Origin: Solirubrum koreensis
GTDB lineage: Bacteria > Bacteroidota > Bacteroidia > Cytophagales > Hymenobacteraceae
Direction: 5' to 3'
Assembly (NCBI RefSeq): GCF_039541855.1
Contig: NZ_BAABHA010000004.1
Coordinates: forward strand, 186,001 to 250,000
Length of the DNA stretch: 64,000 nucleotides
A model generated the notes under the pieces. The model had not been told where the DNA came from. It worked only from the letters and a program-made list of their open reading frames with translations, and did not search any database. Made by a program: the position numbers and the translations under genes. This document shows positions 1 through 7,734 of the stretch, piece by piece (within the stretch, counting starts at the first letter, position 1; the number at the start of each line of letters is the position of its first letter).

Positions 1-657
1 CAGCTTGGAGGTATTGAAGTCATTGTAGGCGAAATCGTGCTTGTAGCTGAGGCTGTCAAACGGCCCGTGCAGACCGGGCCTAGGATTGTATTCGATAAAG
101 CCCCCAAAGCGGTACGTGAGCAGGAATGCTTGGGCATCCCGCAGGCTATCAACCTGTAAAATCGGCGGAGCAAAATCCTGATAACTTAACAACGGCCGTC
201 CCTGCTGGTATACGATGCGGGCTACCGGACCATAACGCTCGTAGCGGCGACCTAGGTCGTCGAGTACCAGCGAGTCGCCCATGTCCAGCAAGCACACCAC
301 CGCGCTGGTTTGCGGATAAGGCGCGCCATGTTCAAGCAGGCCGGTCACCACCAGGTCAGGGCGGCCGTTGCCATCCAGATCAGCCCGTTCCCACGCCCGC
401 ACGCCCGCCTCACGGTAGCGCCAGGCCACCCGCGGGTCGGGCACGCGCAAGGCTGTATCAATGGTAAAATGGTCGTAGGCTGCGTCCACTGATGCCAGCA
501 GCTGCAGTACCTCAGCGGCCGTTCGTACGGAAGCTATGGTTGGCAGCGGCGGCTGTTTGGCAAGCACGGGGGCGGAGCCTGCTTCGGCGGCAGTTGGTTC
601 GTCTAGCAATGCAGTGTCCGGTCGGCAAGCGCCCACGAACAACAAGTACGCAAGCAC
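1..657 (-). CDS. Hypothetical lipoprotein with a DxDGNGxxD-type loop, 3' end outside the window
   Basis: An open minus-strand frame runs from just after topB to the window edge without a stop. The N-terminus is hydrophobic and ends in a lipobox (FVGAC), so the product is probably an outer-membrane or periplasmic lipoprotein. About 100 residues in, DLDGNGRPDLVV resembles the calcium-binding loop of FG-GAP/VCBS or EF-hand-like repeats. The rest is aromatic-rich and not recognised. No ATG is available: an in-frame TGA lies at 682-684. The first conventional candidate is GTG at 655-657; an ATA at 670-672, overlapping the topB TAA, would give a better signal peptide with Arg at position 2. The frame is convincing, the start is not settled. 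It follows topB directly and is probably co-transcribed with it. Confidence 0.7.
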   Translation of the reverse strand, partial: MLAYLLFVGACRPDTALLDEPTAAEAGSAPVLAKQPPLPTIASVRTAAEVLQLLASVDAAYDHFTIDTALRVPDPRVAWRYREAGVRAWERADLDGNGRPDLVVTGLLEHGAPYPQTSAVVCLLDMGDSLVLDDLGRRYERYGPVARIVYQQGRPLLSYQDFAPPILQVDSLRDAQAFLLTYRFGGFIEYNPRPGLHGPFDSLSYKHDFAYNDFNTSKL

Positions 658-668
658 GCTCAGTAGCC

Positions 669-3215
669 TTATGCCTTCTTCTCAAACACGAACTTCACCT
701 CTCCCTCGGCACTGATTTCCAGCGCGGCCTCAAACTTCTGCCCCGTGCGCTGCGAGGTGAAGCCGCGAATCACGTCGGATTTGCCGCGGCGCAACAGCTT
801 GGCTACTTGCGGATCAGTGAGTTGGCGGCCGCAAAGCTCCATGGGCACGCGGAACTGGCAGTCTTCGCGGAAACGCGAGCAGCCCCAGGCGGTTTTGCCT
901 TTCAGCATGGTACCCAGGCGGCACATGGGACAGGGAATCTGCTGGGGTTTGTCCTCGGAAGCCGGCTTGCTTTCGGCGGCGCGCAATAACTCGGGCAGGT
1001 GCTGGGCATTCAGGCCGATGGCGGCATCGAATTTGGCGCCAAGGTCGTCGATGAAGCCTTTCATAACCGGCGTGCGGCCTTTGCTGAGCAGGGCTTTCAG
1101 TTGTGGGTCGGTGAGCTTTTTGCCCTCTACTACCGGTGCGAGGCGGAAGCCGCAGCCGTCTTTCCAGCGGGAGCAGCCGAAGGCAGTTTTACCGCGCAGC
1201 ACGTGCCCCTGCTTGCAGGCAGGGCAAGTACCCAAGGCCCCATCGGGCAGCGGGCCGGCCGCCGTGGCGGGCTTGGGCGGCACAGGTTTGCTGCCGCCGT
1301 TCTTACCGGCGGTGGCCGCTACTTCCGAAGTGGTGGGCGGCGGCGCCATCATGCGCGAGCGGTCCTGCTTTACCTCCAGCACCATTTCGCGCACCAAGCC
1401 TTTTAGCTCGTCCAGGAACACGTCGGGCTCCAGGTTGCCGCCCTCAATCTGGCGCAGCTTCCGCTCCCACTGCCCCGTTAGCTCCGCCGATTTCAGCGTG
1501 GGGTTCCGAATCAGGCCAATAAGCTCGACGCCGGTGGGCGTGGGAATAATGCGCTTTTTCTCACGCTGAATATAGCCGCGCTTGAATAGGGTTTCGATGA
1601 TAGCGGCGCGCGTGGAAGGCCGACCGATGCCGTTTTCCTTCATGGCCTGGCGCAGCTCTTCGTCGTCGACGTTGCGGCCGGCCGTTTCCATGCCGCGCAA
1701 CAACATGGCCTCGGTGTACTCGCGGGGCGGCTGGGTTACTTTCTGGTCGAGCCGGGGTTTGTGGGGGCCGCTTTCGCCCTTGGCGAAGGCGGGCAGCACG
1801 GTATTAACCACGTCGTCGTCGCCTTCGCCGGGTTTGGCGGTGCTGGGCGCCTGCTGCTGGGTGGGGTCGCCGTACACGATGCGCCAGCCGGGGCTCAGAA
1901 TCTGGCGGCCGCGCACGCGGAAGGGGTGCCCGGCAGCTTCAGCCGTCACCGTCGTATTCGAGACTTCACAGTCGGGGTAGAACGCGGCCAGGAAGCGGCG
2001 CACGATGATGTCGTACACCGCGTGCTCGGTACCGCCCAGGCCTTGGGCCGCCGCGCCCGTCGGGATGATGGCGTGGTGGTCGGTGACTTTGTTGTTATTG
2101 AAGACCTTCGCCGACTTCTTGATTTTGGCGGCCAGCAGCGGCTGCGTGAGGCTGTGGTAGGCCCCGAGGCCCTGCAGAATGCCGGGAATCTTGGGGTACT
2201 GGTCGTCGGGCAGGAAGGTGGTGTCTACGCGTGGATAGCTCACTACTTTCTTTTCGTACAAACCCTGCACGGTTTTGAGCGTGTCTTCGGCCGAAAGGCC
2301 CAGTTGGTTATTGCACTGTACCTGCAGGGAGGTCAGGTCGAATAACGAGGGCGGCGACTCCAGCGCCTTCTTGATTTCGACCCCGGTTACGGTAAGCGGC
2401 GCGTCTTTCACGGCTGCCATGGCCGCATCGGCTTCTTCCTGGCTCACGAAGTAGCCGCGGGCTTTCAGGCGGGCCTTCTCGTCGGGCTCGTCGTCTTCGG
2501 CTTTGCCTTTTTTGGGCGGGGCCACGTGGCTGAACATGGTGCCGCGGTACTCGGTGCGCAGCACCCAGTAGGGCTCGGGCTTGAAGTTTTGAATTTCGTG
2601 GTAGCGGTCGACGAGCAAGGCCAGCGTGGGCGTTTGCACGCGGCCCAGGCTCAACACCTGGCCCCTACCCGAGGCGTATTTGAGTGTGAAGAGGCGCGTG
2701 GCGTTCAAACCCAGCAGCCAGTCGCCGATGGCGCGGCTCTTGCCGGCCATGTACAGGCGGTCGAACTCGCTGCCCTCGCGCAGGTTCTGGAAGCCCTGCC
2801 GGATGGCCTCTTCGGTGAGCGACGAAATCCAGAGGCGCTTGAAGGGCTTGCGGTATTTGGCCTCGGTGAGTACCCAGCGTTGAATCACCTCCCCTTCCTG
2901 CCCGGCGTCGCCGCAGTTGATAACCTCGTCGGCCTCGGCTAGCAGGCGTTTGATGGTGTTGAACTGCTTTTTCACGCCGTCGTCTTGCATCAGCTTAATG
3001 CCGAAGTTCTCGGGCAGCATGGGCAAGTCGTGAATGCTCCAGCGTTTCCACTCGGGCTGGTAGTCTTGGGGTTCCTTCAGGGTGCAAAAGTGCCCGAAAG
3101 TCCAGGTAACCTGGTAGCCGTTGCCCTCGAAGTAGCCGTCCATGCGCAGGCGGGCGCCAAGCACGTTGGCAATTTCACGTGCGACACTGGGTTTTTCGGC
3201 AATGCAGACTTTCAC
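669..3215 (-). CDS. topB: DNA topoisomerase III
   Basis: Type IA topoisomerase of 848 residues, which relaxes and decatenates DNA by passing a strand through a transient single-strand break. The N-terminus (MKVCIAEKPSVAREIANVLG) starts the TOPRIM domain, with its acidic motif in the variant form GDAGQEGE at about 102-109. The catalytic tyrosine is Tyr327 in SYPRVDTT. Two C-terminal zinc-ribbon-like modules follow, each with CPxC and GCSR...C spacing, preceded by a Pro/Ala-rich linker. The long tail makes it larger than E. coli TopB (about 650 residues). Family assignment is firm. The divergent spacer at 3216-3487 separates it from the hydrolase gene. Confidence 0.96.
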   Translation of the reverse strand: MKVCIAEKPSVAREIANVLGARLRMDGYFEGNGYQVTWTFGHFCTLKEPQDYQPEWKRWSIHDLPMLPENFGIKLMQDDGVKKQFNTIKRLLAEADEVINCGDAGQEGEVIQRWVLTEAKYRKPFKRLWISSLTEEAIRQGFQNLREGSEFDRLYMAGKSRAIGDWLLGLNATRLFTLKYASGRGQVLSLGRVQTPTLALLVDRYHEIQNFKPEPYWVLRTEYRGTMFSHVAPPKKGKAEDDEPDEKARLKARGYFVSQEEADAAMAAVKDAPLTVTGVEIKKALESPPSLFDLTSLQVQCNNQLGLSAEDTLKTVQGLYEKKVVSYPRVDTTFLPDDQYPKIPGILQGLGAYHSLTQPLLAAKIKKSAKVFNNNKVTDHHAIIPTGAAAQGLGGTEHAVYDIIVRRFLAAFYPDCEVSNTTVTAEAAGHPFRVRGRQILSPGWRIVYGDPTQQQAPSTAKPGEGDDDVVNTVLPAFAKGESGPHKPRLDQKVTQPPREYTEAMLLRGMETAGRNVDDEELRQAMKENGIGRPSTRAAIIETLFKRGYIQREKKRIIPTPTGVELIGLIRNPTLKSAELTGQWERKLRQIEGGNLEPDVFLDELKGLVREMVLEVKQDRSRMMAPPPTTSEVAATAGKNGGSKPVPPKPATAAGPLPDGALGTCPACKQGHVLRGKTAFGCSRWKDGCGFRLAPVVEGKKLTDPQLKALLSKGRTPVMKGFIDDLGAKFDAAIGLNAQHLPELLRAAESKPASEDKPQQIPCPMCRLGTMLKGKTAWGCSRFREDCQFRVPMELCGRQLTDPQVAKLLRRGKSDVIRGFTSQRTGQKFEAALEISAEGEVKFVFEKKA

Positions 3216-3487
3216 GGGCGCGGGGTTCTGATTCGTGCTGCTAACGGAGGCATCAGCGGCATGGAATCAACAAAGATAACGCGAGAAAAAGTCGGGGCAG
3301 AACCACTTATCAAGCGGCTTGCAGGAAGCAGTTGCTTGCCATAAGGCTGATCTAAACCCACTTCAACTTTTAACGGTCGCCCTAGCCTACCGTTTTTTCG
3401 AAAGCAAATGTTTATGCGGGAACTAGCTTCTCATAATTAAGCATTATATTAATACAATATATAACGCTATTTAGACACATAGGTAGA
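3216..3487. other. Divergent intergenic region, AT-rich on the hydrolase side
   Basis: This spacer must hold the promoters of topB (minus) and the hydrolase gene (plus). The 60 bases before the hydrolase start are strongly AT-rich. No clear TTG/TAnnTTTG pair, operator or RNA gene was seen. Confidence 0.4.
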
Positions 3488-4285
3488 ATGGATGTTCTGG
3501 AACGCAACAATGTCAAGGTCATCGGCCAGGGCGACCAAGCCATGATTTTCGGCCACGGGTTTGGTTGCGACCAGAACGTGTGGCGCTACATCACCCCTGG
3601 TTTTCTGGCCACCCACCGCGTGGTGCTTTACGACCATGTGGGCGCCGGCGACTCCAACCTGGCCGCCTACAGTCCTGTTAAGTACAGCCAACTGGAAGGT
3701 TACGCCGACGACCTACTGGAAATATGCCGCCGCCTCAACCTAACCAACAGCATCTTCGTGGGCCATTCCGTGGGTGCCATGATTGGCATGCTGGCCGCCA
3801 TGCAGGAGCCGGACCGGTTTGCGCAGCTCGTACTCATCACCCCTTCTCCGTGCTACATTAACGGCCCCGGCTACGTGGGTGGTTTCGAGCGGCAGGACCT
3901 GGAGGAGCTGTTGGCACTCATGGACGCCGATTACCTCTACTGGGCACAAACGGTAGCCCCTCTCATCATGGGCAACCCCGAAGAACCGTCGTTGGGGGCC
4001 GAGCTGGCCGAGAGCTTCTGCCGCACCAACCCCGACATAGCCCGGCAGTTTGCCCGCGTCACCTTTCTATCCGATAACCGCAGCGACCTGCCCCGGCTGC
4101 GCACGCCCTCGCTTATTATGCAGTGCCACAGCGACATGATTGCCCCACCTGAGGTGGGCGAATACCTGCGTCAGAATCTGCACGATGCCACCCTGGTAAC
4201 GCTGAGTGCCTCGGGCCACTGCCCCAACCTAAGCGCCCCGCTGGAAACCGTGGCCGCCATTGAGCAGTACCTGATGGCCTCATGA
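3488..4285 (+). CDS. Alpha/beta hydrolase of the RsbQ / KAI2-D14 type
   Basis: A 265-residue alpha/beta hydrolase that by eye aligns along its whole length with Bacillus RsbQ and the plant KAI2/D14 receptors: GFGCDQ-VW near the start, the VGHSVGAMIGM nucleophile elbow (Ser94), Asp216 in QCHSDMIAPP and His244 in ASGHCPN. The catalytic triad is intact. In Bacillus, RsbQ works with the PAS-phosphatase RsbP in energy-stress signalling; no RsbP-like gene is near, so the partner and ligand here are unknown. It is a single gene, divergent from topB and convergent with the next gene with only 6 bp between them. Confidence 0.9.
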   Translation: MDVLERNNVKVIGQGDQAMIFGHGFGCDQNVWRYITPGFLATHRVVLYDHVGAGDSNLAAYSPVKYSQLEGYADDLLEICRRLNLTNSIFVGHSVGAMIGMLAAMQEPDRFAQLVLITPSPCYINGPGYVGGFERQDLEELLALMDADYLYWAQTVAPLIMGNPEEPSLGAELAESFCRTNPDIARQFARVTFLSDNRSDLPRLRTPSLIMQCHSDMIAPPEVGEYLRQNLHDATLVTLSASGHCPNLSAPLETVAAIEQYLMAS

Positions 4286-4291
4286 AGCGCG

Positions 4292-4855
4292 TTACCGCTG
4301 GGGTACGGCGGCCGCTTCGCCCGCGGCCAACTCGTGCCGCAGCACGGTCAGGTCCTCAATAACCGGAGTAAACTGATCGGCGCAGAAGCGGCGGCAATAC
4401 TGCTCGTACTGGCGCAGGAGCCGGTCGAGCACGTGGAGGGTTTCGGCGCCGTAGCCCTGCTTTTTCACGCACAGCAGCGCATCGAACAGCAAGGCGCGAA
4501 TGTAATCGGCGGGCTGTACCGACCACGCCAAACACAGGGCCGTTATTACTTCGCGCCGAAAGCTGGGGTGCCGACGCATGCGCTGTTTCCACTCGTTATG
4601 CTGCACCTGGTGCGTCATGTACACCACGGCGTCGTTGTCGCCCTGGAATGCCTTGTTCAGGGTACCCTGGGCCGTACGCCAGTCTTTGTACTGCGAGGTT
4701 AAGTAAGCCGCCAGCGGTATGAGGAAGGCCAGAAATGGGGCGTAATTGCGCAGCAGCTGCAACCCGGTGGCAGGTTCGTCCAATGGCGCGGCGGCGGCCT
4801 GCCCCAAGCTCTCGGAGGCGGAAAAGAGCAAGAGTAGCAGCAATAATGGTTTCAT
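4292..4855 (-). CDS. Hypothetical exported/membrane protein
   Basis: A 187-residue protein of unrecognised family. The ATG at 4855 is chosen because it begins a classic signal peptide (MKP, a run of leucines, then SASESLGQ); upstream in-frame codons would put polar residues in front of it. After about 30 polar residues there is one transmembrane helix (YAPFLAFLIPLAAYLTSQY), then a charged cytoplasmic-looking helical domain with several Cys, Arg and Tyr residues (LLRQYEQYCRRFCADQF). No catalytic motif was seen. It ends 6 bp from the oppositely oriented hydrolase gene. Confidence 0.72.
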   Translation of the reverse strand: MKPLLLLLLLFSASESLGQAAAAPLDEPATGLQLLRNYAPFLAFLIPLAAYLTSQYKDWRTAQGTLNKAFQGDNDAVVYMTHQVQHNEWKQRMRRHPSFRREVITALCLAWSVQPADYIRALLFDALLCVKKQGYGAETLHVLDRLLRQYEQYCRRFCADQFTPVIEDLTVLRHELAAGEAAAVPQR

Positions 4856-5080
4856 AACAACGAGCCAAAAAGCCCTATAAACGTGGCTGGCAAGCCTGCC
4901 ACACAATTAAAGGATGGAAGATATAACCTAACAGCTATTGCCCCATACCATCAGCGCATTTTGTTTGACGAGCGTGCCTTGGTTTCGGCCCGTACAAGGG
5001 TCGGTGGATCGAGCTTTAATCAAGGGGTGGTAGAGCGGCCTTCGCACCCACTTCCCTACTCCTTTTAAAACAAGAAAAAA
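4856..5080. other. Non-coding spacer
   Basis: This spacer lies between the start of the small membrane-protein gene and the terminator of the carbonic anhydrase gene. It should contain the promoter of the gene at 4855, but no convincing promoter, ORF or RNA was seen. Confidence 0.4.
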
Positions 5081-5109
5081 CCTCCGCGCCGAAGGCAGCG
5101 GAGGTTTTT
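5075..5109 (-). terminator. Rho-independent terminator after the carbonic anhydrase gene
   Basis: CCTCCGC at 5081-5087 pairs with GCGGAGG at 5098-5104. An A-run lies on one side and a T-run on the other, so the hairpin works in either direction. It lies about 100 bp downstream of the carbonic anhydrase stop and should end the SulP-CA transcript. Confidence 0.85.
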
Positions 5110-5204
5110 CAAGATACCGTCAAGCTTACAGCCGCCTTGACACCAAGTGGCATTCAGAGCCAACCCGTGTTACAGTGTGTTACTGTTTCGGATGGCTATG
5201 AAGC

Positions 5205-5924
5205 TTACTTTGCCGGCTGTTTTTCATTGTGGGACGCAGCACTGCTTTTCAGAGCCTGCTCTGCATCGGCAATGGCTTCTTTGGAGACCTTGGCACGCTC
5301 GGGCGCGTTCATGGCGTAAATGTGCCGGAGTTCTTCCAGGTCCTCCGTCTGCACGTCCAGGTCTTTCAGCAGGCCTTCCTTCAGGTCGTATACCATGCCG
5401 TGCAGCATGGGCGGGTTTGGCCCGCGGCGGGCGTTCTGAATGATGTTGGTTTTGGCCAGGTTGCGCACTTGCTCAATCACGTTCAGCTCCACCAGGCGGC
5501 GCATCCGCTGATCTAAGTCGGAGATGCGCAGCAGCTCGGTTTCGTGCAGCCGAATAACGTCCTTGATGTTGGTCAACCAGTTGTCGATGAGGCCAAACTG
5601 CTTGTCGGAGGCCGCTGCGGCTACGCCGCCGCAGCCGTAGTGTCCCACCACCAGCACCACTTCCACCTTTAGCACTTCCACGGCGTATTGCAGCACCGAA
5701 AGCATGTTCAGGTCGGTGTGCACCACCAGGTTGGCGATGTTGCGGTGGGTGAACATTTCGCCGGGCGCAGTGCCGGTAATGCCACTGCCGGGTACGCGGG
5801 AGTCAGAGCAGCCGATGAACAAGTAGCGGGGTTTCTGACCCACGGCCAGTTTTTCAAAGTATTGGGGGTCTTTGGCAAGCTGCTCTTTTACCCAGCGGCG
5901 GTTGCCATCCAGAATTCGTTGCAT
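5205..5924 (-). CDS. Beta-class carbonic anhydrase
   Basis: A 239-residue zinc enzyme interconverting CO2 and bicarbonate. The beta-class ligand set is complete: Cys39 and Asp41/Arg43 in IGCSDSRVP, and His95 and Cys98 in GHYGCGG. The THRNIAN motif follows at about 59-65. The last 25 or so residues are an Ala/Ser/Lys-rich tail not needed for catalysis. The gene lies 50 bp downstream of a SulP transporter gene on the same strand, a pairing known from bicarbonate uptake systems, so the pair probably moves and equilibrates inorganic carbon. A cytoplasmic location is likely, as no signal peptide is present. Confidence 0.95.
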   Translation of the reverse strand: MQRILDGNRRWVKEQLAKDPQYFEKLAVGQKPRYLFIGCSDSRVPGSGITGTAPGEMFTHRNIANLVVHTDLNMLSVLQYAVEVLKVEVVLVVGHYGCGGVAAAASDKQFGLIDNWLTNIKDVIRLHETELLRISDLDQRMRRLVELNVIEQVRNLAKTNIIQNARRGPNPPMLHGMVYDLKEGLLKDLDVQTEDLEELRHIYAMNAPERAKVSKEAIADAEQALKSSAASHNEKQPAK

Positions 5925-5974
5925 AACTAGAGAAGGAGAAAGGAATGGGGAATGATTTGGGAGTACCCGGCGGC

Positions 5975-7594
5975 TTAGTGGCCGAGTACTTCTACCTGCG
6001 GAATGTTGCGCAATTCCAGTTGAACACCACGTTCGTGCGCAATCTGGCGGAAATTTTCAATGGTCTCGAGCACATCGTAGTCGATGGATACCGTGTCGGT
6101 ACCGTCGAGAATAACGTGGGAGCCGGGTTTAAACCGTTCGAGGGTAGTGGCAATGGCCGCTTTGTTAAGGAATGATACGTGTTCGGAGAGCCTAAGGTGA
6201 ATGGTACCGGGCTCAAAGCTGGGCTCGTGATGAAAAAAGAACGCCGATTCGGCATTGGCCTTCAGGATGTAGAACATGGCCAGCACCAGGCCCACGCCCA
6301 CGCCCTTCAGCAGGTCGGTGAAGAGAATAACCCCCACCGTTACCACAAAAGGCACAAACTGCGGCCAACCCAGCTTCCACTGGGTTAGGTACAAAGCAGG
6401 CTTGGTAAGCTTGTAACCGACCATCAGCAACACCGCCGCCAGGGCCGAAAGGGGAATCAGGTTCAGGATTGGGCCCAGAAACAGCACAGCGGCCAGCAGC
6501 AGCAAACCGTGGAAAAATGCCGACATTTTGGTTTGACCGCCGGAGTTAATATTAGCCGATGAACGCACGATTACCGCCGTTACCGGCAAGCCGCCCAACA
6601 AACCCGATATCATGTTACCGGTGCCCTGAGCCATCAACTCACGGTTTGGGGGGGTGTTTCGCTTGTGCGGGTCGAGCTTATCCACGGCCTCCACGCTCAG
6701 CAGCGACTCCAACGAGGCTACAATGGCAATGGTAAGGGCCAGGAAGTACACCTTGGAACCCGTGAGTACCGACCAGTCGGGGAACGTGAGCAGGCCGAAA
6801 ACATCCTGCATGTTGCTGATAGGCGGCAGGCTCACCAGGTGCGAGTTGGCAATGATCCACTCGGGGCGGGTGCTGCGGAACAGGCTGTTCAACAGAATAG
6901 CCACTACCACCACTATCAGGGCGCCGGGAACCAGCTTCAGAATGCGGTTACGCTGAATGAACTTACGCTCCCAGAGCAGCAGAATGGCCAACGAAACCAC
7001 GCCAATTACCAGGGCGCCGGGCTGCAGCTGGGTCATGGAGCGCCCGATTTCGCTGAACGTATTCAGGCCATCGGACTGAAAGAAATTCAGATCTTCGAAA
7101 AAGTCGGAGTCGCCGCCCAGGAAGTGCGGAATCTGCTTCAGGATGAGAATGAGGCCAATAGCTGCCAGCATGCCCCGGATAACCGAGGTGGGAAAGTACA
7201 TGCCAATAACGCCGGCCTTGAGTACGCCCATAATTGCCTGAAGGGCACCCGCTAACACCACGGCCACCAAAAAGCCCTGGTAAGTTCCCATGGTGCTGAT
7301 GCCTCCCAGCACAATGGTAGTGAGGCCTGCGGCCGGGCCGCTAACGCTCAGCGAGGAGCCACTAACCAAGCTTACCACCACACCGCCCACAATACCGGCA
7401 ATGAGGCCCGCAAGCAGCGGCGCACCCGAGGCCAGGGAAATGCCCAAACATAACGGCAGCGCTACCAGAAATACCACCAAACCGGCTGGTAAGTCTTTAG
7501 ATAACGAGTTGCCGAACGAAGGTTGAGGGTCGGATGTACTCGGGGGCCCGCTTTTGGGCGCAGGAGGCGAAGTAAGAACGGAAGCTGAAGCCAT
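5975..7594 (-). CDS. SulP-family anion transporter with C-terminal STAS domain
   Basis: A SulP/SLC26-type permease of 539 residues with about a dozen hydrophobic segments. The family signature is visible near the start (DLPAGLVVFLVALPLCLGIS, then SVSGPAAGLTT). The last 100 residues form a STAS domain (VILDGTDTVSIDYDVLE). SulP members carry sulfate, bicarbonate or other anions; linkage to carbonic anhydrase favours bicarbonate, which is inference. The ATG at 7594 is preferred over a TTG two codons upstream. A repeated 11-bp motif at 7687-7730 and a small hairpin at 7626-7645 precede it, and the regulator/kinase pair lies immediately upstream. Confidence 0.92.
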   Translation of the reverse strand: MASASVLTSPPAPKSGPPSTSDPQPSFGNSLSKDLPAGLVVFLVALPLCLGISLASGAPLLAGLIAGIVGGVVVSLVSGSSLSVSGPAAGLTTIVLGGISTMGTYQGFLVAVVLAGALQAIMGVLKAGVIGMYFPTSVIRGMLAAIGLILILKQIPHFLGGDSDFFEDLNFFQSDGLNTFSEIGRSMTQLQPGALVIGVVSLAILLLWERKFIQRNRILKLVPGALIVVVVAILLNSLFRSTRPEWIIANSHLVSLPPISNMQDVFGLLTFPDWSVLTGSKVYFLALTIAIVASLESLLSVEAVDKLDPHKRNTPPNRELMAQGTGNMISGLLGGLPVTAVIVRSSANINSGGQTKMSAFFHGLLLLAAVLFLGPILNLIPLSALAAVLLMVGYKLTKPALYLTQWKLGWPQFVPFVVTVGVILFTDLLKGVGVGLVLAMFYILKANAESAFFFHHEPSFEPGTIHLRLSEHVSFLNKAAIATTLERFKPGSHVILDGTDTVSIDYDVLETIENFRQIAHERGVQLELRNIPQVEVLGH

Positions 7595-7625
7595 ATACAA
7601 CGGTAGATTGAAACCCAGAGGTAAA

Positions 7626-7645
7626 GCTGGCTACGATTAGCCAGC
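7626..7645. promoter_or_regulatory. Perfect 8-bp inverted repeat in the SulP leader
   Basis: GCTGGCTA pairs with TAGCCAGC around a 4-base loop, about 30 bp upstream of the SulP start. It could be a 5' UTR stem-loop or an operator half-site pair. No T-run follows, so it is not a terminator. Confidence 0.5.
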
Positions 7646-7686
7646 CCATAGAAAGGGATTCTACGCTGTAAAGGTTAACAAGGGGT

Positions 7687-7730
7687 CTTAATAAGGCATT
7701 AAATTTGCATTAAAACGATATTAAAACGCT
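7687..7730 (-). promoter_or_regulatory. Four tandem 11-bp direct repeats, likely OmpR-type response-regulator binding site
   Basis: Read on the minus strand the spacer contains TTTTAATATCG, TTTTAATGCAA, ATTTAATGCCT and TATTAAGACCC in uninterrupted 11-bp register, so the (T/A)TTAA core recurs at 11-bp steps. OmpR/PhoB-type winged-helix regulators bind direct repeats of this period. The site lies about 90 bp upstream of the SulP gene and just after the histidine-kinase stop, so the encoded regulator is the natural candidate. The repeat is seen directly; the regulator assignment is inference. Confidence 0.65.
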
Positions 7731-7734
7731 TTTG

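Noticed and set aside
4980..5060. A possible tRNA-like or RNA gene before the terminator at 5081
   Set aside because: No cloverleaf, anticodon arm or CCA-like end could be drawn, and the terminator is explained by the carbonic anhydrase gene.
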